Shown here one piece after another: positions 13,789 to 21,431 of a DNA stretch of 21,601 nucleotides. Position 1 is the stretch's first letter. Each line of letters opens with the position of its first letter. The stretch is from JBGLNJ01 sp964353405 (GTDB lineage: Bacteria; Chloroflexota; Anaerolineae; Fen-1058): the NCBI GenBank assembly GCA_964353405.1, contig CAYGWJ010000112.1:1-21601 (forward strand). The letters are read 5' to 3'. The position numbers were made by a program, and so were the translations under genes. The notes under the pieces were generated by a model. The model was not told where the DNA came from, ran no database searches, and worked only from the letters and a program-made list of their open reading frames with translations.

Positions 13789-14627
13789 GAAGCGATCAAG
13801 ACGATGGCGGCCAGCGCAGCCACGATGCCGACACTTTGCAGGCGGGTGATGCGTTCTTTCAAGATGAGCCATGCCAGCCAGACCGTCCCCGCCGGATAGA
13901 GTGAAGAGATCACCGCTGCCACGTCGAGCCGCCCGGCGCGCGCCGCCAGAGCATAGAATGCATTGCCGCCCACTTCCATCACGCCGACGATCGCAACCAA
14001 TGGCAGGTGTGTCCTCTCCGGCAGTCGCGGCTGGTGCGTGACGGTCGCGACGACGGTCAACACGCTCAGCGAGGTGAGTCTAGCCGCCACGAGCGGCCAA
14101 AACACCGCTGTCTCACTCGCCCGGTGAATAAAGATAAAAAAGACTCCAAAACCTAACCCGGCCAGAACGGGCAATCCCAGCGCGCGGGCGCGAACTGCAG
14201 TGTCTTCCGTGCGCGAGATGAGCCAGACGGCGACCAGCGCCAGCGCGAATCCAATCAACCGCAGCGTGCCGGGCCAGCCTTGCAGAAAGGCGCCCAGGAT
14301 CGCCGGAGTGGCTGCGCCGATGACGCCTCCAACCGGAGCGGCCACACCCATTTGCCCGGAGGCCAGCGCGCGGTAGAACGCAACCAATCCGAGTGTGCCC
14401 GCCAGTCCGCCCAGTCCGCCCCACAGCAAATAAACGGGCGCCGGCACTTGCTCTGCAAAAGCCATCGCCAGGGCGACGAGCATCGTCACGCCCACGATTT
14501 GCGAGGCGATGATGACGCTATAGACGTGCGTGCGCCGGGTCGCCAGTCCGCCACAAAAGTCGCCCGCGCCCCAGCAGGCCGCCGAAGCCAGCCCAAACAT
14601 CACGGATGCCAGTCCGTGTTCAACCAT
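13785..14627 (-). CDS. EamA/DMT-superfamily transporter
   Basis: A 280-residue integral membrane protein with about ten hydrophobic helices in two five-helix halves, as in EamA (drug/metabolite transporter) proteins, which usually export amino acids or other metabolites. The first half opens with SAACWGAGDFCGGLATRR and the second ends SSLYPAGTVWLAWLILKERITRLQSVGI, the typical EamA signature. The ATG at 14627 has GAGG seven bases upstream and starts nine bases after the stop of the hydrolase gene, so translation may be coupled. Substrate unknown. An amine or amino acid linked to the downstream decarboxylase is possible but unproven. Confidence 0.87.
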   Translation of the reverse strand: MVEHGLASVMFGLASAACWGAGDFCGGLATRRTHVYSVIIASQIVGVTMLVALAMAFAEQVPAPVYLLWGGLGGLAGTLGLVAFYRALASGQMGVAAPVGGVIGAATPAILGAFLQGWPGTLRLIGFALALVAVWLISRTEDTAVRARALGLPVLAGLGFGVFFIFIHRASETAVFWPLVAARLTSLSVLTVVATVTHQPRLPERTHLPLVAIVGVMEVGGNAFYALAARAGRLDVAAVISSLYPAGTVWLAWLILKERITRLQSVGIVAALAAIVLIAS

Positions 14628-14636
14628 TCGTGCGCC

Positions 14637-15425
14637 TCATAGGCCCTTATCGTTGAGCCAGGCGATGATCTGGTCGGCTGCGTTTTGCCATCCGGTTTCC
14701 AGCATCATGTCGTGCGCCATGTCCGGCAAGATGACGGCTTGCGTGTGATAAGCGCGCGCGGTCGCCTCGATCTCGTTCACCTGGAATACCGCGTCGTCGG
14801 CCGCGCCCATCACTAGCATCGGCGTCTTGACCCGTTGAGGCCTGGGCAGGTTGAAGGCTAGCATGTCCAGGAACCCGAGATACGCCTCGTCTTGAAGCCG
14901 AGCGCCGTAGGTTCGCACTTGGTCTTCTGGCATATCCGAGGCAAAGAACATTTCGCGCGCGAGCGCCGGCGTGTTGACGAGCGGATAGAGGCTGAGTTTC
15001 AGATTGACCTGGGCAAACCTCAGCGGGTGATGCGCCAGGATACGCAGTGTCGTCGCCAGCACGCCCGCTGGCGGGACGGCGGCCAGCAAAATGCCTGCGG
15101 GCGCAGAATGGGTTTCGAGGTACTTTAGAACGACCGCGCCGCCCATCGAATGGCCGATGACAACCGGCGGCCCGGGCAGTTGACCGGCGACCTGCGCGAC
15201 ATCTGCGACATAATCGGACAGGCGCGTCCATCGCAATCGTTCACGACCCTCACTGCCGCCGTGCCCGCGCAGGCTGAGCGCGTGCGCGGCGTAACCCTGA
15301 CCGGCGAAATAGTCGAGGAAATGCTCAGCCCAGCACCACGCGCCGTGCCATGCGCCGTGAACGAACAGGAGCGAGGTCGGACGAGCATTTGAGGCGGGTT
15401 GTCGCGAAATGATTTCGAGCCGCAT
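14637..15425 (-). CDS. Alpha/beta hydrolase
   Basis: A 262-residue alpha/beta-hydrolase-fold protein, probably a cytoplasmic esterase or lipase-like enzyme. Visible features are HGAW (23-26, oxyanion region), the nucleophile elbow GHSMGG with S93, the acid D210 in MGAADD, and H238 in DMAHDMML. The cap domain spans about 125-195. There is no signal peptide. Substrate cannot be predicted. It starts 18 bases after the iron-sulfur subunit gene and is followed nine bases later by the EamA gene, so it sits inside the run that begins with the formate dehydrogenase diaphorase gene. Confidence 0.9.
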   Translation of the reverse strand: MRLEIISRQPASNARPTSLLFVHGAWHGAWCWAEHFLDYFAGQGYAAHALSLRGHGGSEGRERLRWTRLSDYVADVAQVAGQLPGPPVVIGHSMGGAVVLKYLETHSAPAGILLAAVPPAGVLATTLRILAHHPLRFAQVNLKLSLYPLVNTPALAREMFFASDMPEDQVRTYGARLQDEAYLGFLDMLAFNLPRPQRVKTPMLVMGAADDAVFQVNEIEATARAYHTQAVILPDMAHDMMLETGWQNAADQIIAWLNDKGL

Positions 15426-15443
15426 GGTCTATCTCCTTGTGCT

Positions 15444-16160
15444 TCACGAGTTGCTGCGTCTTCTTTTTCGTTCGCCCCTGGTTATCGCCATCGTCTCTTC
15501 CGGCGCGCGGCCCTGCTCCAGCAACCATTCGCGCTTGGGCTTGAGCGCGTTGGTCGGGCAGACGCCCACGCATTGGCCGCAAAACACACACGTCGTTTCC
15601 GGCATGGGCTTGTCAAAGAACGTGGCAATGTGAGTCTCGAACCCCCGCTCGGCCAGGTTGATGGCGAAGGTATACTGCGCGTCCTCGGCGCACACCTGCA
15701 CACATCGCCAGCACAGCACACATTTGCAATAGTCGCGGACGTACATCGGGTTGTCGTCGAGCACCGGGAACTCGCGTCGCCTGGCCCCTGGGAATCGCTC
15801 GCGGTTGACGTCGTACTCGGCCATGAACGCTTGAATCTCGGGCGCTTCGGATAGGTCCACCGCCGAATCGAGCATTTCCAAAATCGTCCGGCGAGCACGC
15901 ATCACGCGCTCGGATTTCGTATTGACGACCATCCCTTCGCTCACCGTGCCAACGCAGGCGGGAATGAGCAGCCGCGCGCCTTGCACCTCGACCACGCACA
16001 GGCGGCACAGCGCGTTGGATGTGGTGACATCGTGGTAGCAAATCGTAGGAATATTGATGCCGACGCGCTGTGCGGCTTTCAGGATCGTCGTTCCGCTGGG
16101 AACAGTCACCGATTGACTATCAATGGAAAGCGTAATCATAGAAAACGTAACCTCTGACAT
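15444..16160 (-). CDS. Formate dehydrogenase iron-sulfur subunit (HoxU/NuoG N-terminal type)
   Basis: A 238-residue electron-transfer subunit linking FdhA to the NADH-binding subunit. A plant-type 2Fe-2S domain comes first (C41, C52, C55, C69), then two 4Fe-4S sites: C147, C150, C153, C157 and C191, C194, C197, C201. Between them, HoxU/NuoG/HndD proteins normally have a His-Cys 4Fe-4S motif (HxxxCxxCxxxxxC) after the ARRTILE helix. Here that segment reads ARRTILEMLDSAVDLSEAPEIQAFMAEYDV, without the histidine or cysteines, so that cluster is absent. The ATG at 16160 has GAGGGA upstream. The C-terminus is short and basic. It lies 75 bases after the nuoEF gene. Confidence 0.9.
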   Translation of the reverse strand: MSEVTFSMITLSIDSQSVTVPSGTTILKAAQRVGINIPTICYHDVTTSNALCRLCVVEVQGARLLIPACVGTVSEGMVVNTKSERVMRARRTILEMLDSAVDLSEAPEIQAFMAEYDVNRERFPGARRREFPVLDDNPMYVRDYCKCVLCWRCVQVCAEDAQYTFAINLAERGFETHIATFFDKPMPETTCVFCGQCVGVCPTNALKPKREWLLEQGRAPEETMAITRGERKRRRSNS

Positions 16161-16195
16161 TCGTTCCCTCGGCTGATGTTATGCGTGATTAGTTC

Positions 16196-16244
16196 ACGTT
16201 TTACGTTTCACGCATCACGTTTCACGCATCACGTTTCACGAGAA
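16196..16244. repeat. 14-bp tandem repeat covering the nuoEF stop codon
   Basis: ACGTTTCACGCATC occurs at 16203-16216 and 16217-16230, with a third partial copy at 16231-16240 and a degenerate start at 16196. The TGA stop of the fused NuoEF gene (16236-16238) is read from within the third copy. The rest of the 75-base gap contains only the ribosome-binding site of the next gene. Confidence 0.8.
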
Positions 16245-17963
16245 TTTCTCAGGCCACAGTTTCATTGCGCTGAGCACCGCGCTCCCCGCCGTCTGACCCA
16301 GGCCGCACAGCGAGGCATCCGTCATCGTCCAGCCGACGTCGGTCAGGCGCTCCACATCGCCGGGCAGCGTTCGACTTGCGGCGACGCGCTGCAGGATTTC
16401 GTATTGGCGCTGTGTGCCTAACTGGCAGGGGTAGCACTTGCCGCAGGATTCTTGCGCAAAGAAACGCGACAGGCGCAGCAGCACGTCGCGGATGTCGCGC
16501 GAATCGTCAAACACCATCACCACGCCCGATCCCAGTGGCAGACCGGCGGCGCGCAAATCCTCGAATGACATTCGCACGTCGAGCTGAGAAGGCAGCGCAA
16601 ACGCGCCCGCAGCACCGCCGAACAGAATCGCTTGCAAATTGTGCCCATTGCGCAGCCCGCCCGCAAGATCATACAGCAAATGTCGAATCGTGATGCCGAA
16701 CGGCGCTTCGTAAAGTCCGGGCCGGGCCACGTCGCCCGAGACGCAGTACAACTTGGGACCGGCAGATTTTTCTGTTCCGATCTTGCGATACTCGGCAGCT
16801 CCCTTTTCGATGATAAAGGGCACATTGCACAGCGTCTCGACGTTATTGACGACGGTCGGCTTGCCGAACAGGCCGTGCGTGGTGGGGAAGGGGGGCTTGA
16901 CGCGCGGAAAGCCGCGCTTGCCCTCGATGGACTCGAACAGCGCGGTCTCTTCGCCGCACAGGTACGCGCCCGCGCCGCTCCGCACCTCAAGATCAAAAGA
17001 AAAATCAGCGTCCAGAATCCTGTTGCCCAAGAGGCCCGCCGCACGCATCGCCTCAATCGCATGGCGCAAACGTGATTGCGCGACCGGATACTCGCCACGC
17101 ACATAGATATAGCCCTTGACCGCGCCGATAGCATAGCCCGTGAGGGCGACGCCCTCCAGGACACGGAACGGATCCTCCTCCATCAACACGCGGTCTTTGA
17201 ATGTGCCAGGTTCGGATTCGTCCGCGTTGCACACAACGTACCTGGACGCGCCGGGCGCATTCGCCGCGCTTTCCCACTTGACGCCGGCCGGGAACGCCGC
17301 GCCGCCTCGGCCGGCGAGGTTGCTCGCCTTGATCTCGGCGATTACGTCGGCGGGTTTCATTTGCGTGATTGCTTTGCGGAGCGCGACGAACCCGCCATGT
17401 GCTACATAGTCATTCAGGCTTGATGGATCAACGACGCCACAGTTGGCGGTGAGGATGCGCACGTCACCGCCGATGACACCTTTGGGCAAATCTCCAATAC
17501 CTAATACCAAATCCCCAATCCCAACTTGATCCGCCTTTGCGATCGGCGTCTCCCCAACCAACACCGCCGGCGCGTGCTCGCACAATCCAAAGCATGGCGC
17601 GCGCTCGACCTCGTAATCGCCGCGCAGCCCCGTTTCGTCCAGGTGCTGGCTGATACGCTCATACAGCGCATCGGAACCCGCCAGCGCGCACGCCGGATCG
17701 GAGCAGACGCGGATCACGGTGCAGCCCACCGGCTTGCGATGCAGCATCGAATAGTAATCAATGACGCCGTGCAGTTCGGCCAGTGGCACACCCAATGCTT
17801 TCCCGATGGCAACCGCAACTGGCTCCGGCAGGTAGCAATAGACTTGTTGCGCCTCGATGAGCGCAGGCAGTAACGCCGTGCGTCCCTGTGGCGCGTAACG
17901 TTCGAGGATGGGACCGAGTGGGGCAAGGTCAATCGGCGTGGAACTGGTTTCGCGTTCGGGCAT
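16236..17963 (-). CDS. Fused NuoE-NuoF (HoxF-like) NAD-reducing subunit of formate dehydrogenase
   Basis: A 575-residue flavoprotein that should pass electrons from formate to NAD(P). Residues 1-135 are a NuoE-like 2Fe-2S domain with C87, C92, C124 and C128. The NuoF part has GRGGAAFPAG (218-227), CNADESEPGTFKDR (245-258), SGAGAYLCGEETAL (329-342), and the 4Fe-4S ligands C507, C510, C513 (SCGKCYPC) and C553. The ATG at 17963 follows GGAGG by five bases. The linker at 147-160 (VGIGDLVLGIGDLP) is encoded by a short TATTAGGTATTGG-type repeat, apparently inserted in frame. It is the first gene of the formate dehydrogenase run; a weak minus-strand TATACT at 18028-18033 may be its -10 box. Confidence 0.93.
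   Translation of the reverse strand: MPERETSSTPIDLAPLGPILERYAPQGRTALLPALIEAQQVYCYLPEPVAVAIGKALGVPLAELHGVIDYYSMLHRKPVGCTVIRVCSDPACALAGSDALYERISQHLDETGLRGDYEVERAPCFGLCEHAPAVLVGETPIAKADQVGIGDLVLGIGDLPKGVIGGDVRILTANCGVVDPSSLNDYVAHGGFVALRKAITQMKPADVIAEIKASNLAGRGGAAFPAGVKWESAANAPGASRYVVCNADESEPGTFKDRVLMEEDPFRVLEGVALTGYAIGAVKGYIYVRGEYPVAQSRLRHAIEAMRAAGLLGNRILDADFSFDLEVRSGAGAYLCGEETALFESIEGKRGFPRVKPPFPTTHGLFGKPTVVNNVETLCNVPFIIEKGAAEYRKIGTEKSAGPKLYCVSGDVARPGLYEAPFGITIRHLLYDLAGGLRNGHNLQAILFGGAAGAFALPSQLDVRMSFEDLRAAGLPLGSGVVMVFDDSRDIRDVLLRLSRFFAQESCGKCYPCQLGTQRQYEILQRVAASRTLPGDVERLTDVGWTMTDASLCGLGQTAGSAVLSAMKLWPEKFS
17484..17527. repeat. In-frame low-complexity repeat inside the NuoEF gene
   Basis: On the minus strand this reads as alternating GGGATTTGG, GGTATTAGG and TATTGGAGATTTG units. 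It encodes the Gly-Ile-Gly-Asp-Leu/Val-rich linker between the 2Fe-2S domain and the NuoF core, where HoxF-like proteins vary in length. Codon content here is far AT-richer than the rest of the gene. Confidence 0.55.
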
Positions 17964-18093
17964 GTGTCCTCCGTAAGTTCATTCGCCGTTTGCAGTGTTC
18001 TTCCTGGCTGATCGCTGAGGCGATGGTAGTATATCACGATCTTTCGATTTGATAGACCACGCAAGCTGGACGCATTCAATTGTCATCAACACG

Positions 18094-18125
18094 AAAAAGT
18101 AGGTCACGCTTCAAGCGTGACCTAC
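18094..18125 (-). terminator. Intrinsic terminator of the subtilisin-like protease gene
   Basis: A perfect 13-bp palindrome (GTAGGTCACGCTT at 18099-18111, AAGCGTGACCTAC at 18113-18125) with one central base. On the minus strand it is followed at once by TTTTT (18098 down to 18094). It lies about 46 bases after the protease stop codon. The rest of the gap to nuoEF (18034-18093) shows no gene. Confidence 0.8.
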
Positions 18126-18171
18126 AGTTCTAGTTACGAAGAGAGGCGAGATACGTCAGAATGACGCTATA

Positions 18172-19491
18172 TTAATAGCCACCTGCCCACGCCAGGTATC
18201 CAAAGTACTTGCCACTCACGGGATGGAAAGGATCGCCGTTGAACCCATTGGTGGACGTGGCGTGCGTCTGCGCGTCGGAGCGAATCTTTTGGATGATTTG
18301 CGCAGGAGTCATTCCGTTGCAGGGGCCGGCGGCGCCGCCGTTGCCGATACACAACGCCACCACTCCGCTCATATGTGGTGTTGCCATGCTTGTGCCGGAG
18401 ATGGTGTTATAGCCGTTGTTCAGCCAGGTGGAATAGATGCACACGCCGGGACCCGCGACCGTGTGACTTATTTCGGCGGCCGCGACCGCATAGTTCGAGA
18501 ACGTAGCGTACTTGTCGTCCAACTCGCCCGTGCGGCAGGTGGGCGCGCCGCCTGTGCCGCCCGACTTTCCGTCGCTGTCGGACATGGCCGTCACCGAGAG
18601 GACTTCGGGATAGGCCGCGGGAGTAAAACCTGCCATATTTGCAGCGCTGTTGCCGGCGGCCACCACATACGTCACGCCTTTGGCAACCGAGTTGCAGATC
18701 GCCTTGTGCATTGCGTCGCCATTCGTTTTGCCGCAGTTGTTGTCATTCGAGCCGCTGCCGCCCAGGCTCATGCTGGCGACCTTGATATTGAATGCCGCTG
18801 CGTTCGCCGTGACCCAGTCAATCCCGCAGATCACTTGCGAGGTGGTGCCGCTGCCCTGCGCGTTGAGCACCTTGACCGCGTAGAGCTTGGTGCCAGGCGC
18901 AACGCCTTCAACGCCCGAGCCGTTGTTTTTGGCTGCAATCGTGCCCGACACGTGCGAGCCGTGCCCGTTATCGTCGTTGGCGGTTTTGTTCGTGCGGATG
19001 CAGTTCTTGCCGCTCACCGCGTAAAGGTCGGGGTGGCTGAGGTAAATGCCGGTGTCTATGACGGCCACATTGACGTTGCTGGCCTGATGCACGGTGATCG
19101 TAGTGCCCGCTTCGATCCGGCGCACACCAGTGGGAACCGAGTCGCCCGAGACGACGGGGACCTTGCCCACAGCTTGGACCATTCTGTCCTCGTCTACGAA
19201 CGCCACCCGTGGGTCGGCCTTGACCGCGGCCAGGCGCGCAGCCGGGATGTTGCCCGCAAAGCCTTTGAGCGCATGACCATAGACGTGCGTCCGTACCAGC
19301 CCATGCGTGCGTTCCATTGCGGCAGATTCGGCTTCCGAATCTGCTACGCTATCCTTAAAGACGACAATATACTGTCCAGGAATTCCCTTGGCCCCGGCCG
19401 CCATCTGGGTCTCGGCTGTCGCCGGGCCGATGCCAACGAGAGACAAAACGAGTGTTGCCAATAGAGCGAGTGCAGCGATTCGCTTGAACAT
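18172..19491 (-). CDS. Secreted subtilisin-like serine protease (S8) with I9 propeptide
   Basis: A 439-residue extracellular protease. Residues 1-26 form a signal peptide (MFKRIAALALLATLVLSLVG, cut near ATAETQ). Residues about 40-106 are an inhibitor-I9 propeptide (GQYIVVFKDSV to VAFVDEDRMVQA), which folds and inhibits the enzyme until it is cut off. The S8 domain follows with the triad D146 (DTGIYLSHPDL), H177 (NGHGSHVSGT) and S368 (GTSMATPH), and oxyanion N281 (AAGNSAAN). Several cysteines in the catalytic domain may form disulfides. The ATG at 19491 has AAGGAG nine bases upstream. It appears to be a single-gene unit closed by the terminator at 18094-18125. Confidence 0.95.
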   Translation of the reverse strand: MFKRIAALALLATLVLSLVGIGPATAETQMAAGAKGIPGQYIVVFKDSVADSEAESAAMERTHGLVRTHVYGHALKGFAGNIPAARLAAVKADPRVAFVDEDRMVQAVGKVPVVSGDSVPTGVRRIEAGTTITVHQASNVNVAVIDTGIYLSHPDLYAVSGKNCIRTNKTANDDNGHGSHVSGTIAAKNNGSGVEGVAPGTKLYAVKVLNAQGSGTTSQVICGIDWVTANAAAFNIKVASMSLGGSGSNDNNCGKTNGDAMHKAICNSVAKGVTYVVAAGNSAANMAGFTPAAYPEVLSVTAMSDSDGKSGGTGGAPTCRTGELDDKYATFSNYAVAAAEISHTVAGPGVCIYSTWLNNGYNTISGTSMATPHMSGVVALCIGNGGAAGPCNGMTPAQIIQKIRSDAQTHATSTNGFNGDPFHPVSGKYFGYLAWAGGY

Positions 19492-19600
19492 GTCTTTTAT
19501 CTCCTTTGGGTTCTTTTAATGGAAAACGGTCGAGACAACTGTTGGATCCATGTCTTGGCTGTGATTGGGCAAGTCACTGCTTTCCAGCCTCTCAGTGATC

Positions 19601-19863
19601 ATGCTGGTTCATGCCGTCACGGTCAATGGCATCCTCCTTTGGCAGCCCTATCGCTCGCGCAACAACTACCGGGGATGGCAGTTGCTGCCGAGCAAGTGGC
19701 GGCAAGTATATCCAGTCGGAAATAATTGTCAAGCGCCTGAGCCGCGATCTGCTGTGGCTGCCAAGCCTGACGACGGGCTTTACCGACTCCAGGCCGCTGT
19801 GGCTGCTGGGAGTGACGGTCGAAGGCTTTAGCCCGGCTCACCCCGATTTCGAGCCTCATCCCC
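19601..19863 (+). pseudogene. Frameshifted coding relic, unknown product
   Basis: In the 379-base gap between the protease and the Memo gene, two plus-strand frames look coding in succession. One gives VTVNGILLWQPYRSRNNY and RGWQLLPSKWRQ up to about 19705. The next frame then gives YIQSEIIVKRLSRDLLWL, PSLTTGFTDSRPLWLLGV and TVEGFSPAHPDFEPHP to about 19863, with GC-rich third positions and many CTG codons. Together they suggest one gene broken by a frameshift. There is no ribosome-binding site or family I recognise. A chance open frame in GC-rich DNA remains possible. Confidence 0.35.
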
Positions 19864-19870
19864 GACGCCC

Positions 19871-21106
19871 TCACCTGAAGACGATGCCGCAGATCGAGAC
19901 GACCGAAGTGCCGTTCTCGTCTGCCGGGCAGCGATCGTAGGCCACGCGCTCGCCAAGAGCTGCGCCGAGCATCCGCAAGGCCAGATAGATCGGCGGGACG
20001 CCACAGACATTGTTGCGATCGTTCACGCGCTGGATGGCCGCCAGAAAGCCGTTCGCGTCGCCGTGGCACATCCGCTCGATCAATTCGTCGTCCGCTGCCT
20101 GGAGCCGGGCACGTCCCACCCAATCCAAGGTCTGGCCGCCGAACGCCGGGCCGATGTGCGAGAGATCGCCTGCGGCGACCACGACGACGCGACGCCCGGC
20201 CGTCGCCTGTCCAAACGCGCCCAGCAGCGCACCGATGATGGGATCGCGTTCGATGTCGGCCTCGCCGCGAATGAACGGGCCGAACGAGCCGCACAAGATC
20301 GGCGCCAGCTCGCAGGGCTGGCCTGCGCGGATGTGGTGCAGCCACACCGCGGCCAGCTCAATCGAATGTTCGCTGCGATGATCCAGCTCGCCCGCGAACG
20401 CGGCTTTTGTGCCCATCGCCTCCGCCAGCGCCTCTACCACATCGCGCGCGGTCGGCAGCACCCCGTAAGGCGTAGCGTAATGCTGGCGGGTGAGCGTCAA
20501 CTGCTTGTCTGCGCCATAGTGGTCTGTCCCCAGCACGACGGCCAGATCGGCTGCCCGGACCTCGTCTGCAGCGCGTTTCCAGACCCGCGCATAGACCGGC
20601 CCGCCGCGCGCAAAATCAATGTGCGGAGATACCAGGCCGCTGACTCTTGACGAAAGCCTGGTCGAATCATCGGCATCGTCCACAGCGTCCAGATAGCCAT
20701 GCAAGAGATTACCCAGTTCACCGGCATTGGCCGGATAAGACTGCCCGGCGAGGCTGGGCGTTCGGAAGGAGGCCTGGCGATATTCGGCGAGCGCCCGGTC
20801 GTGCGCCTGGAGAAAGTGTGCGTTGTCCAGCAAGCACGCTTCGTCCAACGCAGACAAGAATTGCTCGATAGTGCCGGGCGAAAAGCGCAAGCCGTATCGC
20901 ACCGCCAGCGACGCGCTCAAGGCGCTGGCGTTTTCTCGCGTCCCGTCACACAGGGCCAATAAGGGCGCAAGCGGCTGTGGGACGATCATCGTCTTGTCGG
21001 TCAGTTGCAGCGGGTCGCGCAACAGAAGGCCGGGCTGGCCGTTCCTGACCATCGGGCGAGTGTCAACCGCTCGCAACTTGGGATAAAGGATCTCGCTTGA
21101 ACTCAT
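19871..21106 (-). CDS. amrB: AmmeMemoRadiSam system protein B (Memo-like)
   Basis: A 411-residue protein. The C-terminal half (about 155-411) is a Memo-family domain, a metal-binding non-haem dioxygenase-like fold, with H162 (SPHIDF), H196 (GTDHYG), H247 (SEHSIE), DLSH (314-317) and C368 (NNVCGVPPIY) where human MEMO1 has its iron ligands and neighbours. The N-terminal 150 residues form a helical domain common in longer bacterial versions. In many bacteria Memo, AMMECR1 and a radical-SAM protein are encoded together; here the other two are not in the window. Molecular function in bacteria is not settled. The ATG at 21106 follows GGAGC; an overlapping ATG just upstream runs straight into a stop. 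It has its own promoter. Confidence 0.9.
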   Translation of the reverse strand: MSSSEILYPKLRAVDTRPMVRNGQPGLLLRDPLQLTDKTMIVPQPLAPLLALCDGTRENASALSASLAVRYGLRFSPGTIEQFLSALDEACLLDNAHFLQAHDRALAEYRQASFRTPSLAGQSYPANAGELGNLLHGYLDAVDDADDSTRLSSRVSGLVSPHIDFARGGPVYARVWKRAADEVRAADLAVVLGTDHYGADKQLTLTRQHYATPYGVLPTARDVVEALAEAMGTKAAFAGELDHRSEHSIELAAVWLHHIRAGQPCELAPILCGSFGPFIRGEADIERDPIIGALLGAFGQATAGRRVVVVAAGDLSHIGPAFGGQTLDWVGRARLQAADDELIERMCHGDANGFLAAIQRVNDRNNVCGVPPIYLALRMLGAALGERVAYDRCPADENGTSVVSICGIVFR

Positions 21107-21127
21107 CGCATCGCTCCAAGTGCTTAT

Positions 21128-21155
21128 ATTGTAAGCGGCTCGTGCGGAAAGTCAA
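21128..21155 (-). promoter_or_regulatory. Sigma-70 promoter of the Memo-like gene
   Basis: On the minus strand TTGACT (21150-21155), a 16-base spacer and TACAAT (21128-21133), placing the start near 21121, a few bases before the ribosome-binding site. The -10 lies inside the short palindrome GCTTATATTGTAAGC. Confidence 0.6.
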
Positions 21156-21189
21156 AGCGGCTCGATGCATTACACGAATTTGCCTCAGG

Positions 21190-21220
21190 TTCGCGAGATT
21201 CGTGGAATTCGCGGCAAAAG
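21190..21220. repeat. Short TTCG/GAATTCG-type repeat before a gene fragment
   Basis: Contains TTCGCGAGATTCGTGGAATT followed by CGCGGCAAAAG, a series of degenerate TTCGnG-like units of the same general kind as other intergenic repeats here. It abuts the secreted-protein fragment starting near 21232 and may mark the breakpoint that truncated it. Confidence 0.45.
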
Positions 21221-21231
21221 AACCTGGCGTC

Positions 21232-21372
21232 AATCGCTGGGGCGCCTATTCGAATCTTGCGATTGACCCGGCGGACGGCTGCACGTTCTGGTACACGCAA
21301 GAATACAACAACAGCAAAGGCTGGGCCTGGGGCACCAAGATCGGCTCGTTCAAGATCTCGGGCTGTCAGTAA
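21232..21372 (+). pseudogene. C-terminal fragment of a secreted protein
   Basis: The frame NRWGAYSNLAIDPADGCTFW, then YTQEYNNSKGWAWGTKIGSF and KISGCQ, is the characteristic end of large secreted proteins of the BNR/sialidase-like or hypothetical type (RWGDYSNM...DPvDdCTFWYTnEY...RIGSFKFPGC). All upstream domains and any start codon are missing; the upstream bases are an intergenic repeat. It is a remnant of a truncated gene and is still followed by a terminator-like hairpin at 21401-21425. The 380-base gap between the Memo gene and the right-edge gene holds this fragment, that hairpin, one more palindrome and the Memo promoter. Confidence 0.7.
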
Positions 21373-21400
21373 CGGTCATTCGGAGCATGTGTAGAACGAA

Positions 21401-21427
21401 ACCCTGGTCGCAAGGCCGGGGTCTTTG
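21401..21427 (+). terminator. Terminator-like hairpin after the secreted-protein fragment
   Basis: ACCCTGGTC (21401-21409) pairs with GGCCGGGGT (21414-21422) across a GCAA tetraloop, with two G-U pairs, followed by CTTTGTTG. The T-run is short, so termination strength is uncertain. It probably served the gene whose C-terminal fragment precedes it. Confidence 0.55.
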
Positions 21428-21431
21428 TTGC

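Noticed and set aside
18223..19464. 413-codon plus-strand open frame opposite the protease gene
   Set aside because: The minus strand has a complete S8 protease with signal peptide and catalytic triad; the plus frame is low-complexity and His/Arg/Ala-rich, as expected for an antisense shadow.
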